Both the position numbers and the translations under genes were made by a program. From Microtetraspora malaysiensis (GTDB taxonomy: Bacteria; Actinomycetota; Actinomycetes; Streptosporangiales; Streptosporangiaceae), in NCBI RefSeq assembly GCF_001528665.1, contig NZ_BBYJ01000041.1, positions 1 through 58,953 of the forward strand: DNA of 58,953 nucleotides. The letters are read 5' to 3'. Each line of letters begins with the position of its first letter. Positions within the stretch are counted from its first letter, which is position 1. The notes under the pieces are model-generated. The model was not told the DNA's origin. It saw nothing but the letters and a program-made list of their open reading frames with translations, and made no database searches. Below, one piece after another: positions 36,718 to 44,346 of this stretch.

Positions 36718-37731
36718 TTATCGTGCGTTGCGAAGCTTGAGAATGTACGTCGCAGTAAGCGCGACGGCACGGTCGTCGTCATGTGACAGATCTGCGAGGG
36801 CACGCGACGTCGTGGTTCCCGGGATATCCGCGAGCGCCTGTGTCAGCCGTCGACGTGCAGACGATTCAACGGTGCGGTGGGTGAGGCAGTCAACGAGCCT
36901 GGTGGCGATCTGCTCCGCCAACGCGGGATCACTCGCCAGCGCGCTCAGCGCATCGGCCGCATCGGCGTCGTTCGTCCCCTCGACGATCATGTCGATGAGC
37001 GTCGGGACCGCGTCGGCTACTCCACGTGCCCCGAGCGCCAGAGCCGCACACCTGCGGACCACGATGTCGGCGTTCGTGAGGGCGTGCTGCAGCAGCGCGG
37101 TCGCCTCACCGTTCGGAATCTCGGCGACGGCCTGGACGGCACGTTTCCGCACCGCGGCTACCGGTGAGCCGAGGCCCTCCGCCAGCAGGACCAATCCGCC
37201 GTCGCCCGATTGCGCCAGAGCCCATCGAAGGGCTCCGGCGACGTTCGGGTCCGTCTCGCTCAACGCTGCCTCGACCAGAGCTTCCACTGGCACCGGAACC
37301 TCTTCGACTGAGGACAGGGCCGCACGCTGGCGCTTCCCAGCGCTTTCCGACCCCAAGGCCTGGAGCAGTGCAACGGTCTGGAGGACGTCCTCCCAGTCGG
37401 AGGGTTCCGCGGCACCGATTCGACGGAGTCGGGTGAGCAGCTCCGTCTCACTCGCGATGCGTTTTCGCGTCTGGCGGATGAGGTCGTCGATGAGCTCCGA
37501 GGGCGTGAAGCCGGGATCATCCAGCGCGCGCCCGACTTCACGCAGCGACAGCCCCAATGACCGCAGGCTCTCGATATGGAAGATTCGCCGGATGTCCTCG
37601 CTGGCGTACTCTCGATAGCCCGCCTCGGTACGCCCCGTCGGCCGCACCAGGCCGAGCGACTCGTAATGCCTGAGCATGCGGGCGCTGACCCCGGACCGTC
37701 GTGCCACATCACCGATCAACACTGCGTTCAC
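36718..37731 (-). CDS. MerR regulator fused to HEAT repeats
   Basis: 337 residues from GTG 37731, overlapping the stop of the HEAT gene before it. The MerR HTH is complete (VLIGDVARRSGVSARMLRHY, TEAGYREYASEDIRRIFHIE, LRSLGLSLREVGRAL). Residues about 145-335 are HEAT-type helical pairs (VAAVRKRAVQAVAEIPNGEA; IVVRRCAALALGARGVADAV), in place of a ligand domain. HEAT repeats bind proteins, so the sensor may be a protein partner, most simply the HEAT protein encoded just upstream. It likely binds the 19-bp-spacer promoter at 38418-38449. Confidence 0.85.
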   Translation of the reverse strand: MNAVLIGDVARRSGVSARMLRHYESLGLVRPTGRTEAGYREYASEDIRRIFHIESLRSLGLSLREVGRALDDPGFTPSELIDDLIRQTRKRIASETELLTRLRRIGAAEPSDWEDVLQTVALLQALGSESAGKRQRAALSSVEEVPVPVEALVEAALSETDPNVAGALRWALAQSGDGGLVLLAEGLGSPVAAVRKRAVQAVAEIPNGEATALLQHALTNADIVVRRCAALALGARGVADAVPTLIDMIVEGTNDADAADALSALASDPALAEQIATRLVDCLTHRTVESSARRRLTQALADIPGTTTSRALADLSHDDDRAVALTATYILKLRNAR

Positions 37732-38396
37732 CCCTCCTTGCTGGTCGTGCCGAGGGCGACGATGCGCTTCGCCTCCTCGATCGCGAACTCGAATCCGGCA
37801 TCCGGGTCGCGCAACAGCCGTTCCGTGGCGATCGCGTGCTGACGCACGCGAGGGGCGGGATCCGTCATCGCGGCGCGCAGGGTCGGCAGGATCACCGTAC
37901 CGAGCGCGACCAGCGCCCGGCTGAGGCTCAACTGCGTCTCACGCTCGCCGCGCCCGAGCTGTGTCGCCAACACTCCGGCCAACTCGGGTTCTGCACCTTC
38001 GGGCACGAGTGCGACCGCGGTGCGCCAGGCGCTCCGTGCGACCTCGTCGTCGGCGTCGGTCAGAAGCGCCTGTGTGATCGCCGGCCACGCCTGCCGATCC
38101 CCGATCTTGGACAGCGTGTGCAACGCCTGGCTTCGTGCCTGCGCACGCGCCGAGCGGAGTTCATCGATGAGCTTCGGGACCGTCATTGATGACGAGTGGC
38201 GGGTGAGTGCCCACGTAAGCATGTCGCGCACGTAGAAGTCGGGCTCGATCGCGCATCGTTCGATGAGCTTGTCGATGAATCGCGGGTCTGGGGTCGTGCC
38301 GACCGCCAGCGTTGCCTGCAGCCGCTCCGACGAACTGCTGCTCTCCAGCCCCTGGAGAGCTCGCATCGTGTTCGTGTCCTCTTTCGGCATGGTCAT
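37728..38396 (-). CDS. HEAT-repeat protein paired with the MerR-HEAT regulator
   Basis: 222 residues from ATG 38396, after AAGGAGGTGG. The body is made of HEAT-like helix pairs: DFYVRDMLTWALTRHSSSMT, ARSQALHTLSKIGDRQAWPA, VARSAWRTAVALV and APRVRQHAIATERLL. No enzyme motif. It is translationally coupled with the MerR-HEAT gene (GTGA). The two probably contact each other; this protein might pass a signal to the regulator. Promoter of MerR type directly upstream. Confidence 0.8.
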   Translation of the reverse strand: MTMPKEDTNTMRALQGLESSSSSERLQATLAVGTTPDPRFIDKLIERCAIEPDFYVRDMLTWALTRHSSSMTVPKLIDELRSARAQARSQALHTLSKIGDRQAWPAITQALLTDADDEVARSAWRTAVALVPEGAEPELAGVLATQLGRGERETQLSLSRALVALGTVILPTLRAAMTDPAPRVRQHAIATERLLRDPDAGFEFAIEEAKRIVALGTTSKEG

Positions 38397-38417
38397 CGGG
38401 GCCACCTCCTTGGCTGC

Positions 38418-38449
38418 AGTGAAGACCTTGTCACCGTGTCAAGGTCAAG
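38418..38449 (-). promoter_or_regulatory. MerR-type promoter with 19-bp spacer and operator palindrome
   Basis: On the minus strand -35 TTGACC and -10 TTCACT are 19 bp apart, the over-long spacing that MerR proteins correct. The spacer lies in a near-perfect palindrome (38424-38446) with arms GACCTTG and CAAGGTC and an inner CAC-G-GTG. The transcript would start about 15 bp before ATG 38396. Confidence 0.7.
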
Positions 38450-38544
38450 CGGGACCACGCCGTGACCCCGGACGTCGATCGGATCGGCCAAGAGGGACGA
38501 CGTCCGGCGAAGCTCGCCGCCCACCCATCACATGCGAGCCGTCG

Positions 38545-39249
38545 CTATGACACCGTGCGCGCATGGCGCCACATGGTGAGGCCAAGGGCGATGCTCCACA
38601 AGGGCATCACGATGGAGGCGAGCAGCCCGTACAGCAGGACACCCGGGAAGAGTTCGGACTGGAAGAGCAGCGCGACGGCGGCCAGGAAGCTGGTGGCACC
38701 GACGAGCAGGCCGGTCCAGGCCAGCCAGGACGAGTAGCCGTCGCGGCGCAGGGCGGGCGCGAGCAGCATCAGCGGGATGGCCCACAGGATGGCGATCGAG
38801 ACGAGGGAGGTGCCGCGCAGCATGGTGAAGGCGGTCTGCGCGACGCGTTCGATGTAGGGCTGGTCGGCTGGTGCGGCGGTTGCGTAGGCGTGGGCGAGGT
38901 CCTGGCCGGTGACCCCGTCGATGGTGAAATCGGTGATGAAGACGGCCGCGCCGACCAGGACGGCGGCCAGTGCGAGGCGGCCGAGCACGACGGCGATCGG
39001 GTGCGTGAACGTGCGGGCCAGGTTGAGGATGCCGGCGGTCCACAGCAGGACGCCGAGCACGGTGCCGAGGTGGACGCCGGCGTAGAACGCGTGATGGGTG
39101 ATGAAGTGCAGCGCGGCGGCCGGGTCGGCGGCGGGCAGGTCGCCGTAGGCGAACCGGAAGCCTGCGATCATCAGTGCGCCGATGATGATCGTGAGGGCGC
39201 CGAGGCGGAGTGTGGGCTTACGGGTCTCGATAAGGGCCGTCGACATCAT
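38545..39249 (-). CDS. Polytopic membrane protein of unknown function
   Basis: 234 residues from ATG 39249 (next codon also ATG), with AAGGAGG about ten bases before. About seven hydrophobic helices, such as LGALTIIIGALMIAGF, VVLGRLALAAVLVGAAVF and LAWTGLLVGATSFLAAVALL. It resembles actinobacterial small DUF4386-like membrane proteins. No transport or enzyme motif is visible. It lies upstream of, and parallel to, the HEAT/MerR pair but has its own leader. Confidence 0.75.
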   Translation of the reverse strand: MMSTALIETRKPTLRLGALTIIIGALMIAGFRFAYGDLPAADPAAALHFITHHAFYAGVHLGTVLGVLLWTAGILNLARTFTHPIAVVLGRLALAAVLVGAAVFITDFTIDGVTGQDLAHAYATAAPADQPYIERVAQTAFTMLRGTSLVSIAILWAIPLMLLAPALRRDGYSSWLAWTGLLVGATSFLAAVALLFQSELFPGVLLYGLLASIVMPLWSIALGLTMWRHARTVS

Positions 39250-39362
39250 CGTCGGTTCGCCTCCTTGGGGCGATGGGGTGTCTGGATCCGATGCCAGTAG
39301 CTTGGCGGCCGGGCCCCATCACGTCGCCGGTCCGGAGGCGGCACCCCACTTACGTGTTCCGC

Positions 39363-39386
39363 CGTATGCGCGAGCATCCGCATACG
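39363..39386. other. Inverted repeat in the gap before the oxidoreductase
   Basis: CGTATGCG and CGCATACG flank eight bases; weaker outer complementarity (TACGTGTTC with GAACGTA) extends the stem. It lies 114 bp from the divergent membrane-protein start and could be a protein site or structure in either leader. Confidence 0.5.
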
Positions 39387-39443
39387 CAGCAGAACGTAGG
39401 CGTCAACCGGCGCGCTGCAGGCGGACCAGGCCGGAAGATTCGT

Positions 39444-39461
39444 GAGTGACGCAGGTCACTC
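39444..39461. promoter_or_regulatory. Perfect 7-4-7 palindrome near the ECF41 promoter
   Basis: GAGTGAC-GCAG-GTCACTC is perfectly symmetric and sits nine bases before the ECF41-type -35 element. An operator overlapping or flanking the sigma-dependent promoter is likely; the regulator is not known. Confidence 0.5.
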
Positions 39462-39469
39462 GGCTTGCC

Positions 39470-39496
39470 CGTCACAACCGTGAGGTGGGCTGCATC
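39470..39496 (+). promoter_or_regulatory. Candidate ECF41-type promoter
   Basis: CGTCACA, 16 bases, CATC fits the ECF41 consensus as I recall it (TGTCACA, 16 bases, CGTC) with one mismatch per element and exact spacing. It lies 36 bp before the oxidoreductase start, so the SigJ-type factor encoded in the same operon would drive its own transcript. Confidence 0.5.
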
Positions 39497-39531
39497 CCGT
39501 GTGTGAGCTGCTTGCACAACAGGAGGCGCAC

Positions 39532-40629
39532 ATGAGGGTCGTGGTAGTGGGAGCCGGCTACGCGGGGACGATCGCGGCGAATCGGCTGGCCAGGAAGGTG
39601 AAGGAAGCGGAGATTACGGTGATCAATCCCCGTTCGGACTTCGTCGAGCGGGTGCGGCTGCACGAGCAGATCGCCGGGACCGGAGCCGCGGCGACCCCGC
39701 TGACGTCGATGCTGAGCGAAGGGGTCGCATGGCGGATGGGCACCGTCGACAAGATCGGCGACGACCAGGTCATTCTCGGCGACGGGGCGAGTCTCGGCTT
39801 CGACTACCTGTTCCTCGCGGTGGGCAGCACGGTCGCACCGCTGCCGGGCACCGTTCCGGTGGGGACTTGGGAGGGCGCGGAGGAGGCGCGGGCAGCGCTG
39901 GCCGAGCTGCCCGGCGGGAGGGCGGTCACCGTCATCGGTGGCGGGCTGACGGGCATCGAGACGGCATCCGAGATCGCCTTCGGCCGACCCGACCTCCGCG
40001 TGCGGATCGTGGGACAGACGATCGCCGCGAGCCTGTCGGCAGGAGGGCAGAAGCGTGTGCGCACCGGCCTGGACCGCTTGAACGTGGAGGTCGTGGAGGA
40101 CTCCGTCACGCAGATTGACCCTGGCGCCGGGGAAGGAGGAGGTGACATGGTGCGTCTGAACTCGCGCCCGCAGTTCACCTCCGACCTCACGCTGTGGGCG
40201 ATCATCGGGAGCGTGCCCGACCTGGCCGCCCGCAGCGGACTTGAGGTGGACGCCGACGGGCGTGCGGTGGTCGACGAGCACCTGCGCAGCGTGACCGACC
40301 CGCGGATCTTCGTGGTCGGAGACTGCGCGGCGGTTCCCGGCTCTCGAGCGTCCTGCGCGACGGCCATGCCTCAGGGCGTACATGCAGCGGATACGCTGGC
40401 GCGGATGATCCAAGGCCGTGAGCCCAAGCCTTACTCCATGGGGTACATCGGGCAGGCGGTGAGCCTGGGCCGGCGCGACGGGCTGCTGCAGGTCAGCCGC
40501 AGGAACGACACCGTGCGGCGGCTCTACTTCGCTGGGCGCACCGCGGCTGTGGCCAAGGAACGAGTCTGTCGCTACGCGAGGTTCGGCGCCCGCACCGCCA
40601 CCTACGCCTGGCTGTGGGGCTCGAAGTGA
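39532..40629 (+). CDS. FAD/NAD(P)-dependent oxidoreductase, NDH2-like
   Basis: 365 residues from ATG 39532, with CAGGAGGCGCAC before it. FAD loop VVVVGAGYAGTIAANRLA; NAD(P) loop VTVIGGGLTGIETASEIA; the second FAD-contact motif RIFVVGDCAAV. The order is that of type II NADH dehydrogenases and related disulfide-oxidoreductase-fold enzymes, with no C-terminal membrane anchor. It is translationally coupled (GTGA) with an ECF41 sigma factor, an association typical for that group, where the enzyme gene is the sigma target. Electron acceptor unknown. Confidence 0.88.
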   Translation: MRVVVVGAGYAGTIAANRLARKVKEAEITVINPRSDFVERVRLHEQIAGTGAAATPLTSMLSEGVAWRMGTVDKIGDDQVILGDGASLGFDYLFLAVGSTVAPLPGTVPVGTWEGAEEARAALAELPGGRAVTVIGGGLTGIETASEIAFGRPDLRVRIVGQTIAASLSAGGQKRVRTGLDRLNVEVVEDSVTQIDPGAGEGGGDMVRLNSRPQFTSDLTLWAIIGSVPDLAARSGLEVDADGRAVVDEHLRSVTDPRIFVVGDCAAVPGSRASCATAMPQGVHAADTLARMIQGREPKPYSMGYIGQAVSLGRRDGLLQVSRRNDTVRRLYFAGRTAAVAKERVCRYARFGARTATYAWLWGSK

Positions 40630-41516
40630 CCGAGCAGCGGGACCCTGCGGACGAGTTCACCACGCACAGGGCCCTGCTGTTCTCGATCGCCTATGAGATC
40701 ACCGGGTCGGTGGCCGACGCCGAAGACGTCCTGCAGGACAGCTACCTGCGGTGGCAGTCGGCGAACCACACCTCGGTGGAGAACGCGCGGGCCTATCTGG
40801 CGCAGATCGTCACCCGGCAGGCGCTCGGCGTACTGCGGTCGGCAGTCCGCCGCCGGGAGCAGTACGTGGGGCCGTGGCTGCCCGAGCCGCTGGTGACCGA
40901 CGCTGCCGGCGACGCACCCGACGGCATCGATCACGTGCTCACCGGCGACGCCGTGACCACCGCGATGCTGCTGGTTCTGGAGGCCCTGACCCCCACCCAG
41001 CGCGCGGTGTTCGTGTTGCGCGAGGTGTTCGGCTTCGACTACGCGGAGATCGCCGCCGCGGTGGGCAAGTCCGAGGCCGCGGTACGGCAGCTGAACCAGC
41101 GCGCCCGCAACAGCGTGCGCGCGAGGCGACACACCGCGGTCGCCACCCCTGCTGAGGCACGGCCGGTCGCCGAGCGGTTCATGGCGGCGGCCGCGACCGG
41201 TGACGTCCAGGGCCTCATGGACCTGCTCGCACCCGATGTGGTGTTCCTTGCTGACAGCGGCGGGGTCGTGAACGCGGCTCGGCGCCCCGTGGTCGGGCCA
41301 GACAAGGTGGCCAGGCTGCTTCTCGGCCTCCTGGCCAAGGGCGCCCGCATGGGCGAACTCGACGTCCGCATCGACACCTACAACGGGATGCACTCCCTCG
41401 TGGTGCTCCTCGACGGAGAACTCGATCAGGTGACCTCAGTCGAGATCCGCGGCGGTGTCGTGACGGCCGTCTACTGCGTCCGCAACCCGGAGAAGCTCAC
41501 GGCGGTCAAGGTGTGA
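40626..41516 (+). CDS. sigJ: ECF41 (SigJ-type) RNA polymerase sigma factor
   Basis: 296 residues from GTG 40626. Sigma region 2 reads LFSIAYEITGSVADAEDVLQ, region 4 RAVFVLREVFGFDYAEIAA with KSEAAVRQLNQRARNSV. The linker carries the ECF41-typical WLPEPLV. A C-terminal SnoaL-like domain (from about 185) includes DSGGVVNAARRPVVGPDKV, close to the family's DGGGKV motif; this extension acts as a built-in anti-sigma. So no separate anti-sigma gene is needed. The upstream oxidoreductase gene and its promoter are the likely targets. Confidence 0.9.
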   Translation: MTEQRDPADEFTTHRALLFSIAYEITGSVADAEDVLQDSYLRWQSANHTSVENARAYLAQIVTRQALGVLRSAVRRREQYVGPWLPEPLVTDAAGDAPDGIDHVLTGDAVTTAMLLVLEALTPTQRAVFVLREVFGFDYAEIAAAVGKSEAAVRQLNQRARNSVRARRHTAVATPAEARPVAERFMAAAATGDVQGLMDLLAPDVVFLADSGGVVNAARRPVVGPDKVARLLLGLLAKGARMGELDVRIDTYNGMHSLVVLLDGELDQVTSVEIRGGVVTAVYCVRNPEKLTAVKV

Positions 41517-41594
41517 CCCGCGCGCCTTGTCGTCTCCGACGGCCTCGGGCACGCGAGCATCGCGATCACCTCTGCTGGGGCAACGGAAGCGGGT

Positions 41595-41713
41595 GGCTCC
41601 CAGGGTGGCTCCCAACGAGGGGAAGGAGACCGGATGATCCGGGAAAACAAGAAGGTCCCTGGAGGCGTAATGCCTGCTCAGGGACCTTCTTTGTCTGGCG
41701 CGGCCGGGAGGAC
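41595..41713. repeat. Repeat A', 119 bp: tRNA terminator plus 18-bp tRNA 3' tip
   Basis: Matches 54352-54470 with 116 of 119 bases the same and equal length, in direct orientation. It holds a doubled GGTGGCTCCCA stretch, the stem-loop at 41649-41691, and, at the end, the 18-base 3' tip of a tRNA-Arg (minus strand) at 41696-41713. The tRNA sequence stops abruptly here, unlike at the right-hand copy. It is the chromosomal flank that follows a tRNA gene. Confidence 0.9.
41649..41691 (-). terminator. Strong rho-independent-type hairpin, left copy
   Basis: AAGAAGGTCCCTG pairs with CAGGGACCTTCTT around a 17-base loop. On the minus strand it follows the tRNA 3' tip, so it was a tRNA terminator. It is nearly identical to 54406-54448; two of the three differences between the repeats are in the loop. 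Confidence 0.8.
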
Positions 41714-41718
41714 CCCGG

Positions 41719-42093
41719 TCAGCCCGCCGTTCGCGGTGGGTGTGTGATCGCGGGTCGCCGCCACGGCCACTGGCCCTCCAGCTCGACCTCAAGGGAGAAG
41801 CTCAGGAACGTCCGCACCAGCACGATCACCGCGAGCACCCCCACGCCGGCGAACGTTGGCGAGACCGCGACCGTACGGATGATGTCACCGGCGACCAGAA
41901 ACTCCAGTCCGAGCAGGATGGCCCGGCCCAGGCTCTGGCGGTACAGCCGGTACGCGTCCGAGAACTCCTTGCCGCGGTGGAGCAGCCGACGTATGAACAC
42001 ACCCGTGGCGATCAAGGCACCACACACGATGACGGCCACTCCAGCGACGTCCACCGCCGCGCCCACCGTCTCAACCGTGGTCGCAAGCTCCAT
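41719..42093 (-). CDS. DUF1622 membrane protein
   Basis: 124 residues from ATG 42093, with GGGGAGCCGTC before it. Three membrane helices: VAGVAVIVCGALIATGVFI, ILLGLEFLVAGDIIRTVAV and GVLAVIVLVRTFLSFSLEVE. The GLEFLVAGDI(I)RT motif is the DUF1622 hallmark. Function unknown; family members are found beside diverse transporters. It is in the 1.6-kb wedge between repeats A' and B'. Confidence 0.85.
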   Translation of the reverse strand: MELATTVETVGAAVDVAGVAVIVCGALIATGVFIRRLLHRGKEFSDAYRLYRQSLGRAILLGLEFLVAGDIIRTVAVSPTFAGVGVLAVIVLVRTFLSFSLEVELEGQWPWRRPAITHPPRTAG

Positions 42094-42264
42094 GACGGCT
42101 CCCCTGTTCGAGCTCGCACTTGGCACCTTGTCGTGCGCTCGGTGAGGCAAACGTTATGGCCGGACCGCTGACCGCTGTCGACCGGCTCGCCGTGGACAGA
42201 GAACGCGATCGGCGGGCCGCCAGCGGGCGGACACTGTTAGACGTTGCGCCCGCCGAGTCGTTCC

Positions 42265-43140
42265 TCACTCTTCCTGCGGGGCCATGAGGTCTTGTCCGCG
42301 GATGTGCGGGGACTGGGCAAGCTTGACGCTGCCATAGAAGATCAGGCCCACGCCGAGCAGTTCGAGCACGATCCAGCCGCCCAGGCGGATGCTCTCGCCG
42401 AAGAGCGCGACACCGAGGCCGATGCTCGTCACGGGGTCGGTGACGTTGAGCGTCGGCTGAACGACGACGAGGCTGCCGCTCTGCAGGGCGGTTTGCAGCA
42501 CGAAGACGCTGAATATGCCTGCGGCGACCATGGCGTAGACCGGCCAGGTGGTCAGCACAGCGGCCTTTTCTGTGTCGAAGAGGCGGGTGCTCTCCTTCAT
42601 CAGCGCGGCGGTGACGGCGAACCCCAGACCGGAGGTGATGCCGAGCAGCGCCGCACGGTGCGAGCCGCGCCTGATCTTGGCCATCCCGATCAGGAACGCA
42701 GCGATGCCCCCGCAGACGATCGCGGCGATCACCCAATCCCGGGCGGTCGGGGCCCGGCGCCCTCCTCCCGGGCTGGCGGAGGCGAGCAGGAGCGCCAGCC
42801 CGAGGGTCACGGAGATGATGGCCATCCACAGGTTCCGGTCCAGTTTGATCCCGAACCTGAGCCAGATGATGAGCATGGTGAACGGCAGCTCCATGATGAG
42901 GAGCGGCTGTACCAGGGAGAGCATGCCGAAGTTCAGCGCACTCGCCTGGAAGAGGAAGCCGCCGATCATGGCGCCGATGCCGCCCAGCCAGACCGGTCTG
43001 CGCATCATGTCCCACAGCAACGACAGCTTGAACGCCTCGCTCTGTGGGGCGGTCCGTGCCGCCCGGCGCTGCAGTACGGAGGAGAGGGCGTTACAGGCCG
43101 CCGCGCACACGGCCAGGATCACCGTGAGCACCGAGCTCAC
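42265..43140 (-). CDS. DMT superfamily (EamA/NIPA-like) membrane transporter
   Basis: 291 residues; I choose GTG 43140 (VSSVLTVILAVCAAACNAL) since the N-terminal sequence before it is not protein-like and the true gene begins with the first helix. About nine hydrophobic helices, including GGIGAMIGGFLFQASALNF, LVQPLLIMELPFTMLII and VVVQPTLNVTDPVTSIGLGV, as in DMT-type permeases. Substrate unknown. It is parallel to the DUF1622 gene in the wedge. Confidence 0.85.
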   Translation of the reverse strand: MSSVLTVILAVCAAACNALSSVLQRRAARTAPQSEAFKLSLLWDMMRRPVWLGGIGAMIGGFLFQASALNFGMLSLVQPLLIMELPFTMLIIWLRFGIKLDRNLWMAIISVTLGLALLLASASPGGGRRAPTARDWVIAAIVCGGIAAFLIGMAKIRRGSHRAALLGITSGLGFAVTAALMKESTRLFDTEKAAVLTTWPVYAMVAAGIFSVFVLQTALQSGSLVVVQPTLNVTDPVTSIGLGVALFGESIRLGGWIVLELLGVGLIFYGSVKLAQSPHIRGQDLMAPQEE

Positions 43141-43677
43141 CCGGCCTTCCGGCCCAAGGCCGCCTGCTGTTCGTCGGTGGAGGTCATAGGGCTTCGCACA
43201 TGCTCCGGCGGTCTCGTGGCGCTCGTCATCTCGAGCATCTGGTGAACGCGCTGGTGGGGGCAAACACCCCACGCCGCGTGCGGGCATAGCCGGGACCCGC
43301 CTTTGCGCCCTCCCCGCGCGGCTTAGCCAAGCAGCGATATCCATAGCAAGATCGGAGATGTCCGCAGTCGTCCACCGCTGATAAAAAAGCCTGTTCAGAG
43401 GCGGTATTCGGCTTCCGAGATTCCAACGCTGTCCATCGTCGTCCAAGGCTGTTGTTAGCACCGGCGTTAGCGAGATCCCTAGATGGGGGAGCCTTCCGGC
43501 CTGCACTGCCCGCACCGTGGATTGGAACCTGTCTCCCGCATCCGGATAAGTACGGCTGTGACATCCACTCCACACGAGGAGCCGGCCCTAACCGGCCTGA
43601 CGCTCCACATGGCGGCACCCGTTCGGCCGCGAAGATCCGACCATACGCGTGATGCAGACCTGGCGGAGGGTTCAGCG
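43141..43677. other. Gap holding repeat B' and the sigma-gene leader
   Basis: 537 bp. The centre is repeat B' (43344-43476). Apart from the ribosome site GGAGGG before GTG 43678, the rest carries no gene I can support. Long frames run through it, but they lack starts and families. Confidence 0.5.
43344..43476. repeat. Repeat B', 133 bp
   Basis: Direct-orientation partner of 54495-54628, roughly 85% identical. Shared landmarks: TAGCAAGATCGG at the left, TCAGAGGCGGTAT, GGCTTCCGAGATTCCA and GCTGTTGTTAGCA at the right. The four bases before it (ATCC) also match the tRNA core next to the right-hand copy. It is the element-side arm of an attachment site. Confidence 0.85.
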
Positions 43678-44346
43678 GTGGCCGACATGCCGGTACGAGC
43701 GGTCGCGCGAGCGCCGTTTCGGGCGGACGTATCAGGACCGGTCTGGGCAGAGGTTCCGGCGGCCTGTGAAGCGCCGGTCCCGATAGAGGACTCGGCGGTC
43801 ATCGAAGCGTCGCTGGGCGAGCCGGAGCGTTTCGCCGAGCTATTCGACCGGCATGCCGCGGTACTGCACCGCTACGTCGTCCGGCGCCTCGGCCCTGACC
43901 AGGCGGAGGACGTGGTGGCCGAGACGTTCACCAGGGCGTTCGAGCAGCGGCACAAGTACGCCTTCAACCGTTCCGACGCCTTGCCGTGGCTGTACGGCAT
44001 CACCACGAACATCATTGGCAGCCACCGCAGAGCGGAAGTACGTGGATACCGGGCGCTTGCCCGAACCGGCGAGGACCCCGTGGCGGTGGCCTTCGACGAG
44101 CAGGTGGCCGCCCGGGTCTCCGCTTCGGCGAACCGCGGACGGCTCGCGGCCGCTCTGGCCAAGCTGGGTCGAGGCGAGCGCGACGTACTGCTGCTGATCG
44201 CCTGGGGTGACCTCAGCTACGAGGAGACGGCGCAGGCGCTTGGTGTGCCCATCGGCACCGTGCGGTCCCGGCTGTCCCGCGCCCGCCGCAAGGTCGTCCA
44301 CGCGCTGGGCGGCAGCAACCCGACCGATGTGATCGAGGAGGCATGA
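43678..44346 (+). CDS. ECF sigma factor paired with a CU044_5270 protein
   Basis: 222 residues from GTG 43678, with GGAGGG seven bases before. Region 2: FAELFDRHAAVLHRYVVRRL, DQAEDVVAETFTRAFEQR, DALPWLYGITTNI. Region 4: LLLIAWGDLSYEETAQALGV, PIGTVRSRLSRARRK. A 45-residue N-terminal extension is unusual. The stop overlaps the next gene, a membrane-anchored protein that may act as its anti-sigma factor. Target genes unknown. Confidence 0.88.
   Translation: MADMPVRAVARAPFRADVSGPVWAEVPAACEAPVPIEDSAVIEASLGEPERFAELFDRHAAVLHRYVVRRLGPDQAEDVVAETFTRAFEQRHKYAFNRSDALPWLYGITTNIIGSHRRAEVRGYRALARTGEDPVAVAFDEQVAARVSASANRGRLAAALAKLGRGERDVLLLIAWGDLSYEETAQALGVPIGTVRSRLSRARRKVVHALGGSNPTDVIEEA

Noticed and set aside
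42265-43575. Long N-terminal extension of the DMT transporter
   Set aside because: The first 145 codons run through repeat B' and have no protein-like composition; GTG 43140 starts right at the first helix.
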